This document shows, piece after piece, positions 17,289 to 25,087 of a stretch of 64,000 nt of DNA; the first letter of the stretch is position 1, and every line of letters starts with the position of its first letter. The DNA lies in contig JADLFM010000128.1 in assembly GCA_020845495.1 (NCBI GenBank), positions 1 through 64,000 on the forward strand. Reading direction: 5' to 3'. A program made the position numbers and the translations under genes. Under the pieces are notes generated by a model. It was given only the letters and a program-made list of their open reading frames with translations. It was not told the DNA's origin and ran no database searches. This DNA comes from Chloroflexota bacterium. GTDB taxonomy: Bacteria; Chloroflexota; UBA6077; JACCZL01.

Positions 17289-18920
17289 ATGTCCGTCGAG
17301 GAGAACAACGAACGAATCGTCCGCCGCTTCCTGGATCGCGTCATGAGCGGCCTGTCGCCGGATGTCGTCGACGAAGTCGTCTCTCCCGACGTCGTGGATC
17401 ATGTTCCTCTCCCAGGACAGCCGGTCGGGCGTGACGGCGTCAGGCAACTGGCGCAGATCCTGAACGCGACGTTCACCTATCTGGACGTCGACATCGCCGA
17501 GCTTCTCCAGGACGGCGATCGCATCGTCGCCCGCTGGACCGCGCGCCCGGCGCGTGGTGGCCGACGCGACCCGAACATCTCGGTCACTGCCATCGAGATC
17601 TACCGGCTGGCGAACGGCGCGATCGTCGAGCGCTGGAGCCAGTCGAATCTTGCCGACGTGCTCGAGCAGATCGCGATGCAGGACGCCACTGCCACGCCGG
17701 CCGTGAGCGGCGCGGATGCCGCCGACAGCGACGCAGCGGCGCCAGTGACTGGCGTACCAGGCACGTCGGCACGTGGGGCGGCCGCCGGCGGCGACACGAG
17801 CGGCGCCTCAGCGGATGAGGTCGCCAGCGTCGCCGACCGCGCTAACCAGCCATCCCCCATCGACACCGCTCGCAAGCAACTGCGGGATATCCCGGAGCTT
17901 CGGGACGGTCTGACCCTGAACGATAAGCTCCGATACTGCTTTATCCGCAGCATGGTCGAACCAGGCAAGGTCAAGCCTGCCATCTACGTTCCTCGCAACG
18001 CGATCGAGGACGATCGGGTCTTCGCGATCTGCGAGGCCGACATCATCCTCGGCGAGGTCCAGGAGCTGACGGCGATCACCTCGGACCTCATCGCTGCCGG
18101 AGACCTGCCCGCGAACGGGCAAGATGTCGAACATGCCGTCGCCATCTCGGGCGCCCGCTACCGCTGGCCAGGCGGCGTGATCCCGTACCGGATCGACGCG
18201 AACCTGCCGAGCCCATCTCGGGTGACCGACGCCATCGACCACTGGCAGCAGCGGACCGGCGGCGCGATCACCTGGGTGCCACGCACGAACCAACTCGACT
18301 TCGTGACGTTCCGGCGGGGCCAGGGCTGCGCGTCATCAGTGGGCCGGATCGGCGGCGAACAGTTCGTCGAGCTCGCTCTGACCTGCACCACCGGCAACGT
18401 GATCCACGAGATGGGGCACGTGGTCGGGCTCTGGCACGAGCAGAGCCGGGAGGATCGCGAGAGCTTCATCACCATTGTCTGGCCGAACATCCAGCAGGAC
18501 ATGCTGCACAACTTTTTCCAGCACATCACCGATGGCGATGACATCGGGCCGTACGATTACGGTTCGATCATGCACTACAACGCGACCGCCTTCACCCAGA
18601 ATGGCCAGGCGACCATCGTGACGCCACACGGCGAAGCCATCGGCCAGCGGGTTGGACTGAGCGAGGGCGACGTAGCGGCAGTTCGCTCCCTGTACGCCGC
18701 ACAGCCAGCCCCGGCTGTCAGCACCAACGGCTGGTGGAGTACGCTGGAACTGTCGCTACCCGGCCTGATCGCGGCGCTCCGCGGCGTGATGGACGAGTCC
18801 GACGTCCGCGCCACCGTCGAGGAAGGCGCCCGCGCCGAAAAGCACGCCGCCGCGAGCACGGCGAGAGCGGCGCCATCCGCGTCAGCGCGCATACCGGCCG
18901 GCGCTGGCACCTTTCGGTAG
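17289..18920 (+). CDS. SnoaL-like / astacin (M12A) fusion metalloprotease
   Basis: A 543-residue fusion. Residues 1-125 are a SnoaL-like (ester-cyclase type) domain, with NNERIVRRFLDRVMSG and VTAIEIYRLANGAIVERW. A low-complexity Ala/Asp/Gly linker follows to about 200. Then comes a region with YRWPGGVIPYRID, the start of an astacin domain. The zinc site is HEMGHVVGLWHE at 373-384 (HExxHxxGxxHE) and the Met-turn is GSIMHYN near 425-431. The catalytic domain is complete. The C-terminal tail has NGWWSTLELSLPGLIAALRG, which matches the aromatic-x6-Leu-Pro motif of the upstream triple-repeat protein at the same spacing. No signal peptide is seen, so it is probably intracellular, unusual for an astacin. 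The ATG has GGAGGGACGCC before it. Confidence 0.88.
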   Translation: MSVEENNERIVRRFLDRVMSGLSPDVVDEVVSPDVVDHVPLPGQPVGRDGVRQLAQILNATFTYLDVDIAELLQDGDRIVARWTARPARGGRRDPNISVTAIEIYRLANGAIVERWSQSNLADVLEQIAMQDATATPAVSGADAADSDAAAPVTGVPGTSARGAAAGGDTSGASADEVASVADRANQPSPIDTARKQLRDIPELRDGLTLNDKLRYCFIRSMVEPGKVKPAIYVPRNAIEDDRVFAICEADIILGEVQELTAITSDLIAAGDLPANGQDVEHAVAISGARYRWPGGVIPYRIDANLPSPSRVTDAIDHWQQRTGGAITWVPRTNQLDFVTFRRGQGCASSVGRIGGEQFVELALTCTTGNVIHEMGHVVGLWHEQSREDRESFITIVWPNIQQDMLHNFFQHITDGDDIGPYDYGSIMHYNATAFTQNGQATIVTPHGEAIGQRVGLSEGDVAAVRSLYAAQPAPAVSTNGWWSTLELSLPGLIAALRGVMDESDVRATVEEGARAEKHAAASTARAAPSASARIPAGAGTFR

Positions 18921-18936
18921 GGGGACAGCGCCGGCG

Positions 18937-18980
18937 GGGAACCGTCGGGAAGGGAACCGTCGGGCAGGGAACCGTCGGGG
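18937..18980 (+). repeat. 15-bp tandem repeat, three copies
   Basis: GGGAACCGTCGGG(A/C)A repeats head to tail just after the astacin stop. The third copy is one base short. It is non-coding and could come from replication slippage. Confidence 0.85.
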
Positions 18981-19092
18981 TAGTGGGGCTGCTACCTCCC
19001 CGACATCGACACCAGGCAACAGGTCTGAGGGCCGGCACCCCGGCCGTGCGGACGAACGCTCGTCAGCACGCGATCGAACTGGCAGGGGAACG

Positions 19093-19470
19093 ATGAACGC
19101 ACGCTCGACCGATGCCGAGCCAGTGCTGGTGACAGGCGACGTGGTTCTGCCGCCCGGGTCGCCGGCCTTCCGCGACGCGACGCTGCACGTTCAACTTCGG
19201 GACACGAGCCGGGCCGATGCACGCTCGGCGGTCGTGGCGAACGAGGTGCGTAACGGCATCAGCCATACCTCGGGTTGTACCCGGCTGCCGTTCGCGCTGC
19301 GCGTCCCGACGGGACTGGACTCGCGCGCAACCTATCTGCTGCACGTCCACGTCGACCTCAACGGCTCGGGCAAGATCGAATCGGGCGACTTCATCACGAT
19401 GGCGAGTCACCGGGTGCCGCTGGATCGACGCCAGGTCCGTGTCGACGTGGATGTGGGGCGAGTCGGCTGA
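19093..19470 (+). CDS. YbaY/YscW-like beta-domain protein
   Basis: A 125-residue protein resembling the YscW/YbaY domain. It shows VTGDVVLPPGSPAFRDATLHVQLRDTSRADARSAVVANEVR, then LPFALRVPTGLDSRATYLLHVHVDLNGSGKIESGDFITMASHRV. The pattern LPPG, then VQL.DTS.AD and then P..F.L..(D)P....YL..V.... fits this beta-sandwich family, usually a lipoprotein in enterobacteria. Here there is no signal peptide or lipobox, so it looks cytoplasmic, odd for the family. The ATG at 19093 follows GGGGAACG. It sits between the astacin and hydrolase genes and probably belongs to the same transcription unit. Its job is unknown. Confidence 0.7.
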   Translation: MNARSTDAEPVLVTGDVVLPPGSPAFRDATLHVQLRDTSRADARSAVVANEVRNGISHTSGCTRLPFALRVPTGLDSRATYLLHVHVDLNGSGKIESGDFITMASHRVPLDRRQVRVDVDVGRVG

Positions 19471-19490
19471 AGAGTGGAGGGAAGGAACCG

Positions 19491-20399
19491 ATGGAGCACC
19501 GAATCGTCTGGGTCCACGGGATCGGCGACCATCAGGCCGGCTATTCCGACGAATGGCGCCTCAACTTCAACCAACACCTCCACCTGCCCGACTCCGACTT
19601 CATCGAAGTGCTGTGGGATACCGTCTTCGACGCGATCCCCGGCACTACGCGAAGCGCAGCAGCCGCTACGACACGAGGCGCGGTGATCGTGGTGGCGCCG
19701 CCTCGGGCCGAGTTGGGGCTGACGCCAACAGAGACCCTGGCTGCACAGGAGATTCAAGACGAGCTGACGACGATTCTGCAAGCGCGAAAGGTGGCGCTCG
19801 ATCGCGCCGAGCGAGCGGTTGCGGCCCCTTCGACCCGCTCAGCCGACGCGGATGCGGTCGTTGCCTGGGCCGCGTCGCCAGTCGACGCGGACGTTGCCAC
19901 CACCCGTGGCCTGCTGACCTGGCTCCTGAATCCCGAAGAGTATCTCGGCGACTTCGTCAAGTATCTGGTCAGCCGCTCGATCCGGACGGCCGTGAAGGCG
20001 TGCTTCAAGGAGCGGCTACTGCCGCTCATCGGGAGCGACGCGGCCATCGCCGTCGTCTCTCACAGTTGGGGTACCGTCGTCGCCTACGATAGCCTGCTCG
20101 ACCTCAGTGCCGAGGCGCCAGACCTCGACGTGCTGGACCTGTTCACCCTGGGCAGCCCGCTCTGGATGGTCCGGCGCTTCCTCGAAGACTCGTCCGGCGG
20201 AAAGCCCAGCGACGTAGCATCCTGGGTCAACGTCACGGCACAGGGCGATCCCGTCGGCGCGTGGCTGCGGCCGGCCTTCGCCGTCGACGACGACCTGCAC
20301 GTACCGGGCATCGACGGCGTCGACGCGCATGGCAGCTACTTCGCCGCCGGGAACGCGATCGTGCAGCGTGATATCGTCGCCCGAGACATTCTCGACTAG
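19491..20399 (+). CDS. alpha/beta-hydrolase (lipase-like) protein
   Basis: A 302-residue alpha/beta-hydrolase-fold protein. It begins MEHRIVWVHGIGDHQAGYS, the first strand and oxyanion-loop HG. The nucleophile elbow is SHSWG (residues 190-194, Ser192), a variant of GxSxG in which Ser replaces the first Gly. Asp and His partners are plausible near DPVGAW and DAHGSYF but are not certain. About 90 residues of helical insertion separate strand 1 from the elbow. Close families are esterases and lipases of the PGAP1/triacylglycerol-lipase type, often found beside CHAT and caspase genes in conflict-type clusters (recalled, not checked). The ATG at 19491, with GGAGGGAAGGAACCG upstream, was chosen over earlier in-frame starts. 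It is 20 bases after the YbaY-like gene. Confidence 0.8.
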   Translation: MEHRIVWVHGIGDHQAGYSDEWRLNFNQHLHLPDSDFIEVLWDTVFDAIPGTTRSAAAATTRGAVIVVAPPRAELGLTPTETLAAQEIQDELTTILQARKVALDRAERAVAAPSTRSADADAVVAWAASPVDADVATTRGLLTWLLNPEEYLGDFVKYLVSRSIRTAVKACFKERLLPLIGSDAAIAVVSHSWGTVVAYDSLLDLSAEAPDLDVLDLFTLGSPLWMVRRFLEDSSGGKPSDVASWVNVTAQGDPVGAWLRPAFAVDDDLHVPGIDGVDAHGSYFAAGNAIVQRDIVARDILD

Positions 20400-20467
20400 C
20401 GCGTAACGAGCATTGGTATGCGGGGCAGGCAATCGAACGTGGGTGAGTCGGAGAGGGAGCATCGACC

Positions 20468-22537
20468 ATGCCAGGGGACCGGCTCGCGCGTCAGCTTCGC
20501 ACCATCTTCTCGCGGCTACTGGCCGGCTTTGACGGCGCGCTAGATCCGGACACCTGCCAGCAGATTGGCGAGCGCTACGACCGCCTGCTTACAGAGCTTC
20601 AGGCTGCCGAGACGACCGTGGAGAAGTCGACGGCGCTCCGCTCCTTCCTCGACGCGCTGTGCGCTCTGCCGGAGGCCCGGCGCCTCGTCGGCCCGGACCT
20701 CACCCGAGCGGCAAAGCGGGTGCGGCGCGATGGCCTGAGCGACGAGGCAGCCGCACTCCTCGACACGCTGCCCCCGACGCTCCAGCCGGCCCAGATGGCG
20801 ATGGCCGAGCCGCCCTTGGCGCGCGATGATGAGCCGGCCGGCGTCGTTGCCGACACTCGGTCGGGAGACGCCGCGGCAGCCGTGGACGGTGCCGCCGACG
20901 CAGGTGCCGCCGACGCAGGTGCCACCGACGCAGGTGCCGCCGGCCCGGCCGAACGCCCGCCGCTCACCCGCTTTCCCGATGTCGAATATCCCGCGCACGT
21001 CGTGGTCGGCCAGCGGACGAGTCTCGGGGTGTTCTTGCTCCGTACCCCGCCCGCGCCAGCCACCCCAGGTATTCGGATTGCCGACCGGGGCGACGCGCCG
21101 CCGAAAATCGAGATCGTCATCTGGGCACGCGGCTTCGACGTCGAAGGCTCGAACACGGCGCTCGTCGAGGTGGCGCGCGACGACGATACGTTCGCGCGCT
21201 TCGTCCTCATTCCCCGCCAGGCTGGCGAGCAGGCAATCGGCGTCGATTTCTACCAGGAAGGCCGCCGCATCGGGACCGTCAAGCGACGCACGACCGTGGT
21301 TGAGCCTGCGCTAGCCGGGCCGGCCCCGGTGTCCACACTGCGCGATGCAGAGGCCGTCGATCCGCTTGAGATCGTCCCCGTCGGCGGCAGGGTTTCCGTT
21401 CCAGACCTCGAACTGTGCGTTCAACTCGGCCCGGAGGACGTCGAGCCTGGCGCCCGTCGCGTGCTTCACTTCAGGCTGCACGCGACCAACGATGCGATTG
21501 GGTATCACCATGCTGCGATGGGGTCGGTGACGCTGGCGGGACCGCCCAGAGACAAGCTTCAGTCGGTGTACGCCGAGGTCACCCGGCTCGCCCCGGCACC
21601 AACGCGTCCACTGACGTCCGACGAGGTCGACGGGCGGCGTCGCCGATTGGAGAGCCTGGGCCGGCAGTTATGGGACGACCTCTTCCCGGACCCGCTCAAG
21701 CAAGCGTACTGGGACTTCAAGGACCGAGTACACACGCTACTGCTGACGTCCGAAGAGCCGTGGATCCCCTGGGAGATGGTGAGGCCGTACCGCTTCGACG
21801 CGGACGGCATCCGTCAGGACGAGCCGTTCCTCTGCGAGCGCTTCGCGCTGGCCCGCTGGCTCTCGCCGACCTGCCCGGCCGACCGGCTGGCGGTCGACCG
21901 AGTGCGACCGGTCGCGCCAACCGCGAGCAACCTCGCAGCCCTGGCGGACGAGATTCGCTTCATCGAAGAGCTCGGTCGGCTTCGCGCTGGCATCGTAGCC
22001 GATCCCCCCTACGACGACTGCCGGCGGGTGATCGATCTGTTCGAGGCCGGGCGGTTCAGTGTCCTCCACATCGCCGCTCACGCCAACTTCGACGCCATGA
22101 ATCCTGATGCCTCCCCGATCAGGCTGACCGATGGGACGCTCGAGCCATCCGACATCGCGGCGCGATTCGGTGGTCGGCGCGCACGCCCGCTCGTGTTCAT
22201 CAACGCCTGCCACACGAGCCGAAGCGATTTCGCGCTGACCGGCATCGGGGGTTGGGCTGACCGGCTCGTCCGCGAGTCACGGGTCGGTGCGTTCGTGGGG
22301 GCCGCCTGGGAGGTGAACGACCAGTTGGGCTTCGCGTTCTGCGAGGCGTTCTATACGGCCCTACTGAAGGAGGGGCGCCCGTTCGGCGAGAGCTTCCGGC
22401 TCGCACGTGCCAGGATCCGCGACCTCGACTCGTCGAACTCGACCTGGCTATCGTACGTGCTGTACGCCGATCCTGGCGCCCCCGCGTCCGTCGCCGCTGC
22501 CACGGGCGATCAGATGCCTGCTGCCGCTGGCGGCTAG
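20468..22537 (+). CDS. CHAT-domain protein
   Basis: A 689-residue protein. The first 115 residues are helical. An Ala/Asp/Gly linker follows (about 135-165) with AADAGAADAG units from a 15-bp DNA repeat. Then comes a beta-rich domain (about 165-330; VVVGQRTSLGVFLLRTP and QAGEQAIGVDFYQEGRRIG) and the C-terminal CHAT (caspase HetF-associated) domain from about 370. The catalytic pair is visible as His538 in HIAAHANF and Cys581 in FINACHTSRS, so it is probably an active protease. CHAT proteases are activated by partner sensors in some immune systems. The ATG at 20468 is preceded by GAGAGGGAGCATCGACC. It closes the cluster, 68 bases after the hydrolase gene, and a strong hairpin follows the stop. 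Confidence 0.9.
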   Translation: MPGDRLARQLRTIFSRLLAGFDGALDPDTCQQIGERYDRLLTELQAAETTVEKSTALRSFLDALCALPEARRLVGPDLTRAAKRVRRDGLSDEAAALLDTLPPTLQPAQMAMAEPPLARDDEPAGVVADTRSGDAAAAVDGAADAGAADAGATDAGAAGPAERPPLTRFPDVEYPAHVVVGQRTSLGVFLLRTPPAPATPGIRIADRGDAPPKIEIVIWARGFDVEGSNTALVEVARDDDTFARFVLIPRQAGEQAIGVDFYQEGRRIGTVKRRTTVVEPALAGPAPVSTLRDAEAVDPLEIVPVGGRVSVPDLELCVQLGPEDVEPGARRVLHFRLHATNDAIGYHHAAMGSVTLAGPPRDKLQSVYAEVTRLAPAPTRPLTSDEVDGRRRRLESLGRQLWDDLFPDPLKQAYWDFKDRVHTLLLTSEEPWIPWEMVRPYRFDADGIRQDEPFLCERFALARWLSPTCPADRLAVDRVRPVAPTASNLAALADEIRFIEELGRLRAGIVADPPYDDCRRVIDLFEAGRFSVLHIAAHANFDAMNPDASPIRLTDGTLEPSDIAARFGGRRARPLVFINACHTSRSDFALTGIGGWADRLVRESRVGAFVGAAWEVNDQLGFAFCEAFYTALLKEGRPFGESFRLARARIRDLDSSNSTWLSYVLYADPGAPASVAAATGDQMPAAAGG
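20891..20935 (+). repeat. 15-bp tandem repeat in the CHAT gene
   Basis: GCC(G/A)CCGACGCAGGT is repeated three times in frame and encodes the Ala-Asp-Ala-Gly linker. Length variation would not shift the frame. Confidence 0.85.
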
Positions 22538-22735
22538 CCTGACGCTGTCAACGCCTTGCACCCGTCGCTCTCACTGGGAGCGGGACGGGATGAGGCGTCT
22601 TGAAGGGGGCCGAGCATGACTGTCGTCCTGGCGCTCGTTCGAGCGGCAGGCCAGACCCGTGTCCGGCGTGGGTCCGGCCACTCGCAGCGATCGGGTGGTA
22701 CGGCAGCGCCGCACACGGCACTGTGGCCGAGGGGA

Positions 22736-22761
22736 GCCGGACCGAGCTATCAGGGTCCGGC
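22736..22761. terminator. hairpin between convergent CHAT and isomerase genes
   Basis: GCCGGACC (22736-22743) and GGTCCGGC (22754-22761) pair perfectly around ten bases, and the flanking GGGG/CCCT may extend the stem. It sits between two convergent genes and may terminate both. Confidence 0.55.
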
Positions 22762-22790
22762 CCCTCGCTGGCCCCGCTATTCGAAGGCGG

Positions 22791-23711
22791 TTACTGCCCG
22801 AGATCCTTCAGGATGGATCGGACGTAGTTCGCGCTGCGGGCATCGTTCGTGAGTTGATCGCCGAGTTGCGCGCCCTCGACGGCCAGGTAGCCCTGGAATC
22901 CGGCGTCGACCATCGCACTGACGGCGAAGCGATAATCGATGTCGCCGTCGTCGAGCGGCACCCGGATGAACCAGGACCGTTCGAGTTCCGGAATGTAGAG
23001 CCGGCGCAGGTTCTTGCAGTGCCAGTACCTGGCGCGGGGAGCGAGCGCCAGAATGGCCTGCTCGCAGGTCTCCTCGGGCGCGTCGTAGTGCCAGTAGATG
23101 TTGCCCAGGTCCGGGTTCGCCCCGACGTTGTCCAACCCGACGAGGTCGAGCAGGTAGAGCGTCGACGTTGAGTTGTCCGCAATGGAGCCCTGGTGCACCT
23201 CGATCGAGATGTCGATGCCCAGGTCGGCGGCTCGCTTCCCGGCTGCCCGCAGGTATTCGGCCGTCTTCTCGAAGTCGTAGCCACTCGCGGCGCGGCTCCC
23301 GCCCTGGGATACTGTCTCGCCACGGCGGTCGGCGCCCGGCCCGCCGGGATGACTGGCGGGCGTGACGAAGGTCGTGTTCACCACGCTTGCGCCAATGGCG
23401 TGGGCGTAGCGGATCGATCGCTCGAGCTTGTCTCGCGCAGCCTGCCCCACGAGCGGATGAGCGATCGGCCCGCCAGCGCGGACGCAGACGGCCGGCAGCC
23501 CTGCCGCGCGTAGCTCCTCGCCGAACTCGCGACCCCGAGCCATGTCGGCCGCCTCAGGGCCGGTCACTGGTACTTCGACACCATCGAAGCCGTACGACTG
23601 GACGAGCTTGAGGTAGTTGGCGCGGTGCTCCTTCGGCGGCATCTCGCCGAATGCATCACGGGTGCTTGGGTAGAACACACCACGTCGCAGCGCATAGCAA
23701 ATCTTCACCAT
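22791..23711 (-). CDS. sugar phosphate isomerase/epimerase family (TIM barrel)
   Basis: A 306-residue protein of the AP-endonuclease-2 / xylose-isomerase-like TIM-barrel family. It starts with KICYALRRGVFYPSTRD, then SYGFDGVEVPVTG, GIDISIEVHQGSI with a candidate metal ligand Glu, GANPDLGNIYWH and RYWHCKNLRRLYIPE, with further Glu, Asp and His ligands. These enzymes isomerise or epimerise sugars or inositol derivatives with a divalent metal; the substrate here is unknown. No signal peptide. The ATG at 23711 has GAGGGGACT before it. It is convergent to the CHAT gene and unrelated to that cluster. Confidence 0.8.
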   Translation of the reverse strand: MVKICYALRRGVFYPSTRDAFGEMPPKEHRANYLKLVQSYGFDGVEVPVTGPEAADMARGREFGEELRAAGLPAVCVRAGGPIAHPLVGQAARDKLERSIRYAHAIGASVVNTTFVTPASHPGGPGADRRGETVSQGGSRAASGYDFEKTAEYLRAAGKRAADLGIDISIEVHQGSIADNSTSTLYLLDLVGLDNVGANPDLGNIYWHYDAPEETCEQAILALAPRARYWHCKNLRRLYIPELERSWFIRVPLDDGDIDYRFAVSAMVDAGFQGYLAVEGAQLGDQLTNDARSANYVRSILKDLGQ

Positions 23712-23897
23712 AGTCCCCTCATCGCAGTCTCGGTCGCGAACGTGCGTGCGCGATGCCTGAACGGTACCTCATCTGCCTGGGCAGGTGCGTCCTTCGCTCG
23801 CTCGGCGCTCCCGCCAACTGGCTACGGCCCGTGCTGGGCGCACTCGCCCGGCCCCGCCCCATGGTTGGTAGCAGGGCACGGCGATCCGTGCATCAGA

Positions 23898-24731
23898 CTA
23901 CGGCATCTTCAAGACCTCGCCGAAGCAGCCGATCAGTCGTTCGTCGCCGTCGGCCGTCACACCTCCCTCGCTGACGAGATCGTTCAGGGTGCGGCGGCCG
24001 TACACCAGCAGTGCGATACTGGCCGCGCCGCCGCGAATCGTCACGTCCGCGGAAGCATCCGTATCCGCTGTGACTGCCAGACGACCGGGCGTAGCGTCGA
24101 GCAGCCAGGACGGGCCGCCAGCGACGCTGAGCCTGAAGCGGCCGGTGTGCCGAGGATACTCACCCTTGATATAGGCTGGCAGGTTCTCCTCGACGAGCAT
24201 CGGTAGCAGTTCAGCCGCCGTGGCCGTGTCGAAGTCGGCGGGCCGCTCGACGGACCGCTCGAGGTCCCAACGATGGAATGCTACTTCCGCGAGTCGCTGA
24301 TGGGTGAACCAGCGGACGTTGCGCGGCCCGTGGCTATGTATCCCGAGTGTCTCGACCTTGTCGGGACGGAGTGCCTCGATCTCACGCTGGAAGCGCTCGT
24401 CGATGGCTCGCAGATCGGCCGCGATCTGCTTGGGCGGCAGCGCGGCGATCTCGTCCATCCGCGTGATCCGGTAGCTGCGGGGATGAGCTGGTTCGAGGTT
24501 GCCCTGAAGCCCCCGTTCGATGCTCGTCAAGTACGACTCAGCGCTCCGGACCACGTGCGCGACGAGCTGGCGAACCGTCCACGGAGCGCACGTGCTGATC
24601 CGATCCCAGTCCGCCGGCGACAGGCTCTCGACGAGGGCCTCTAGCCGCCGGTCCTCGTCGCGCAACCGCTCGAGCGCCGCGCCGGTCCGCGCATTCTGGT
24701 CCTGCTCCCGTTCCCTGGCGTCCGTGGCCAT
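23898..24731 (-). CDS. mycothiol-dependent maleylpyruvate isomerase-like protein (DinB superfamily)
   Basis: A 277-residue protein of the maleylpyruvate isomerase N-terminal/DinB superfamily. The N-terminal four-helix bundle has LSPADWDRISTCAPWTVRQLVAHVV, the usual W....C.W.v.dlv.Hv pattern with a metal-binding His, and a second His in VRWFTHQRLAEVAFHRWDL. The C-terminal part (RFRLSVAGGPSWLL to LIGCFGEVLKMP) looks like an SCP2-like domain. Such proteins use a thiol cofactor in detoxification or isomerisation, but the substrate here is not known. A GGAGG lies ten bases before the ATG. Just upstream is the 65-base heptamer tract, so the repeat sits in its leader. Confidence 0.75.
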   Translation of the reverse strand: MATDAREREQDQNARTGAALERLRDEDRRLEALVESLSPADWDRISTCAPWTVRQLVAHVVRSAESYLTSIERGLQGNLEPAHPRSYRITRMDEIAALPPKQIAADLRAIDERFQREIEALRPDKVETLGIHSHGPRNVRWFTHQRLAEVAFHRWDLERSVERPADFDTATAAELLPMLVEENLPAYIKGEYPRHTGRFRLSVAGGPSWLLDATPGRLAVTADTDASADVTIRGGAASIALLVYGRRTLNDLVSEGGVTADGDERLIGCFGEVLKMP

Positions 24732-24746
24732 GGTGCAACCTCCGTC

Positions 24747-24811
24747 GGCGAGTGGCGAGTGGCGAGTGGCGAGTGGCGAGTGGCGAGTGGCGAGTGGCGA
24801 GTGGCGAGTGG
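24747..24811. repeat. heptanucleotide tandem repeat (GGCGAGT, about 9 copies)
   Basis: GGCGAGT is repeated nine times without error, plus two bases. It lies 15 bases before the ATG of the maleylpyruvate-isomerase-like gene, directly next to its ribosome site. Seven is not a multiple of three, but here it lies outside coding DNA. Copy number could change leader length or structure. Confidence 0.95.
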
Positions 24812-24941
24812 TAAGGAGATGGTAGCGACTTCGCAGCCATCGGTCAGCGCCGGGCGGGAGAGCACGTGCTCTAGACGCTGCTCGCCTGCCGAGTCACGAC
24901 CGACGACTGGACCACTCCCCCGTTCGCCCGCTCACCGCTCG

Positions 24942-24968
24942 CTAGCACTCCTGAGGCACGAGTGCTAA
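24942..24968 (+). promoter_or_regulatory. CIRCE element (HrcA operator)
   Basis: CTAGCACTC, nine bases, GAGTGCTAA: an inverted repeat matching the CIRCE consensus TTAGCACTC-N9-GAGTGCTAA in 17 of 18 positions. HrcA binds CIRCE and represses heat-shock genes such as groESL and dnaK. Here the next gene on the plus strand is the FmdB-type protein at 25088. A TATACT hexamer at 24999-25004 is a likely -10 box about 30 bases downstream of the operator. Confidence 0.9.
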
Positions 24969-25087
24969 GATAGCGTTCCCACGAGGCGATGCCTCTGGTA
25001 TACTGGTCTTCGGCGCCTCCTGGCGATCAGCCGCCTGGCTGGTCGTTTTTGTGTGACGCGAGTCTCCCGGGAGGGAGGGACGGCCCC

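Noticed and set aside
24747..24811. CRISPR-like repeated tract
   Set aside because: The unit is seven bases with no spacers, so it is a simple tandem repeat.
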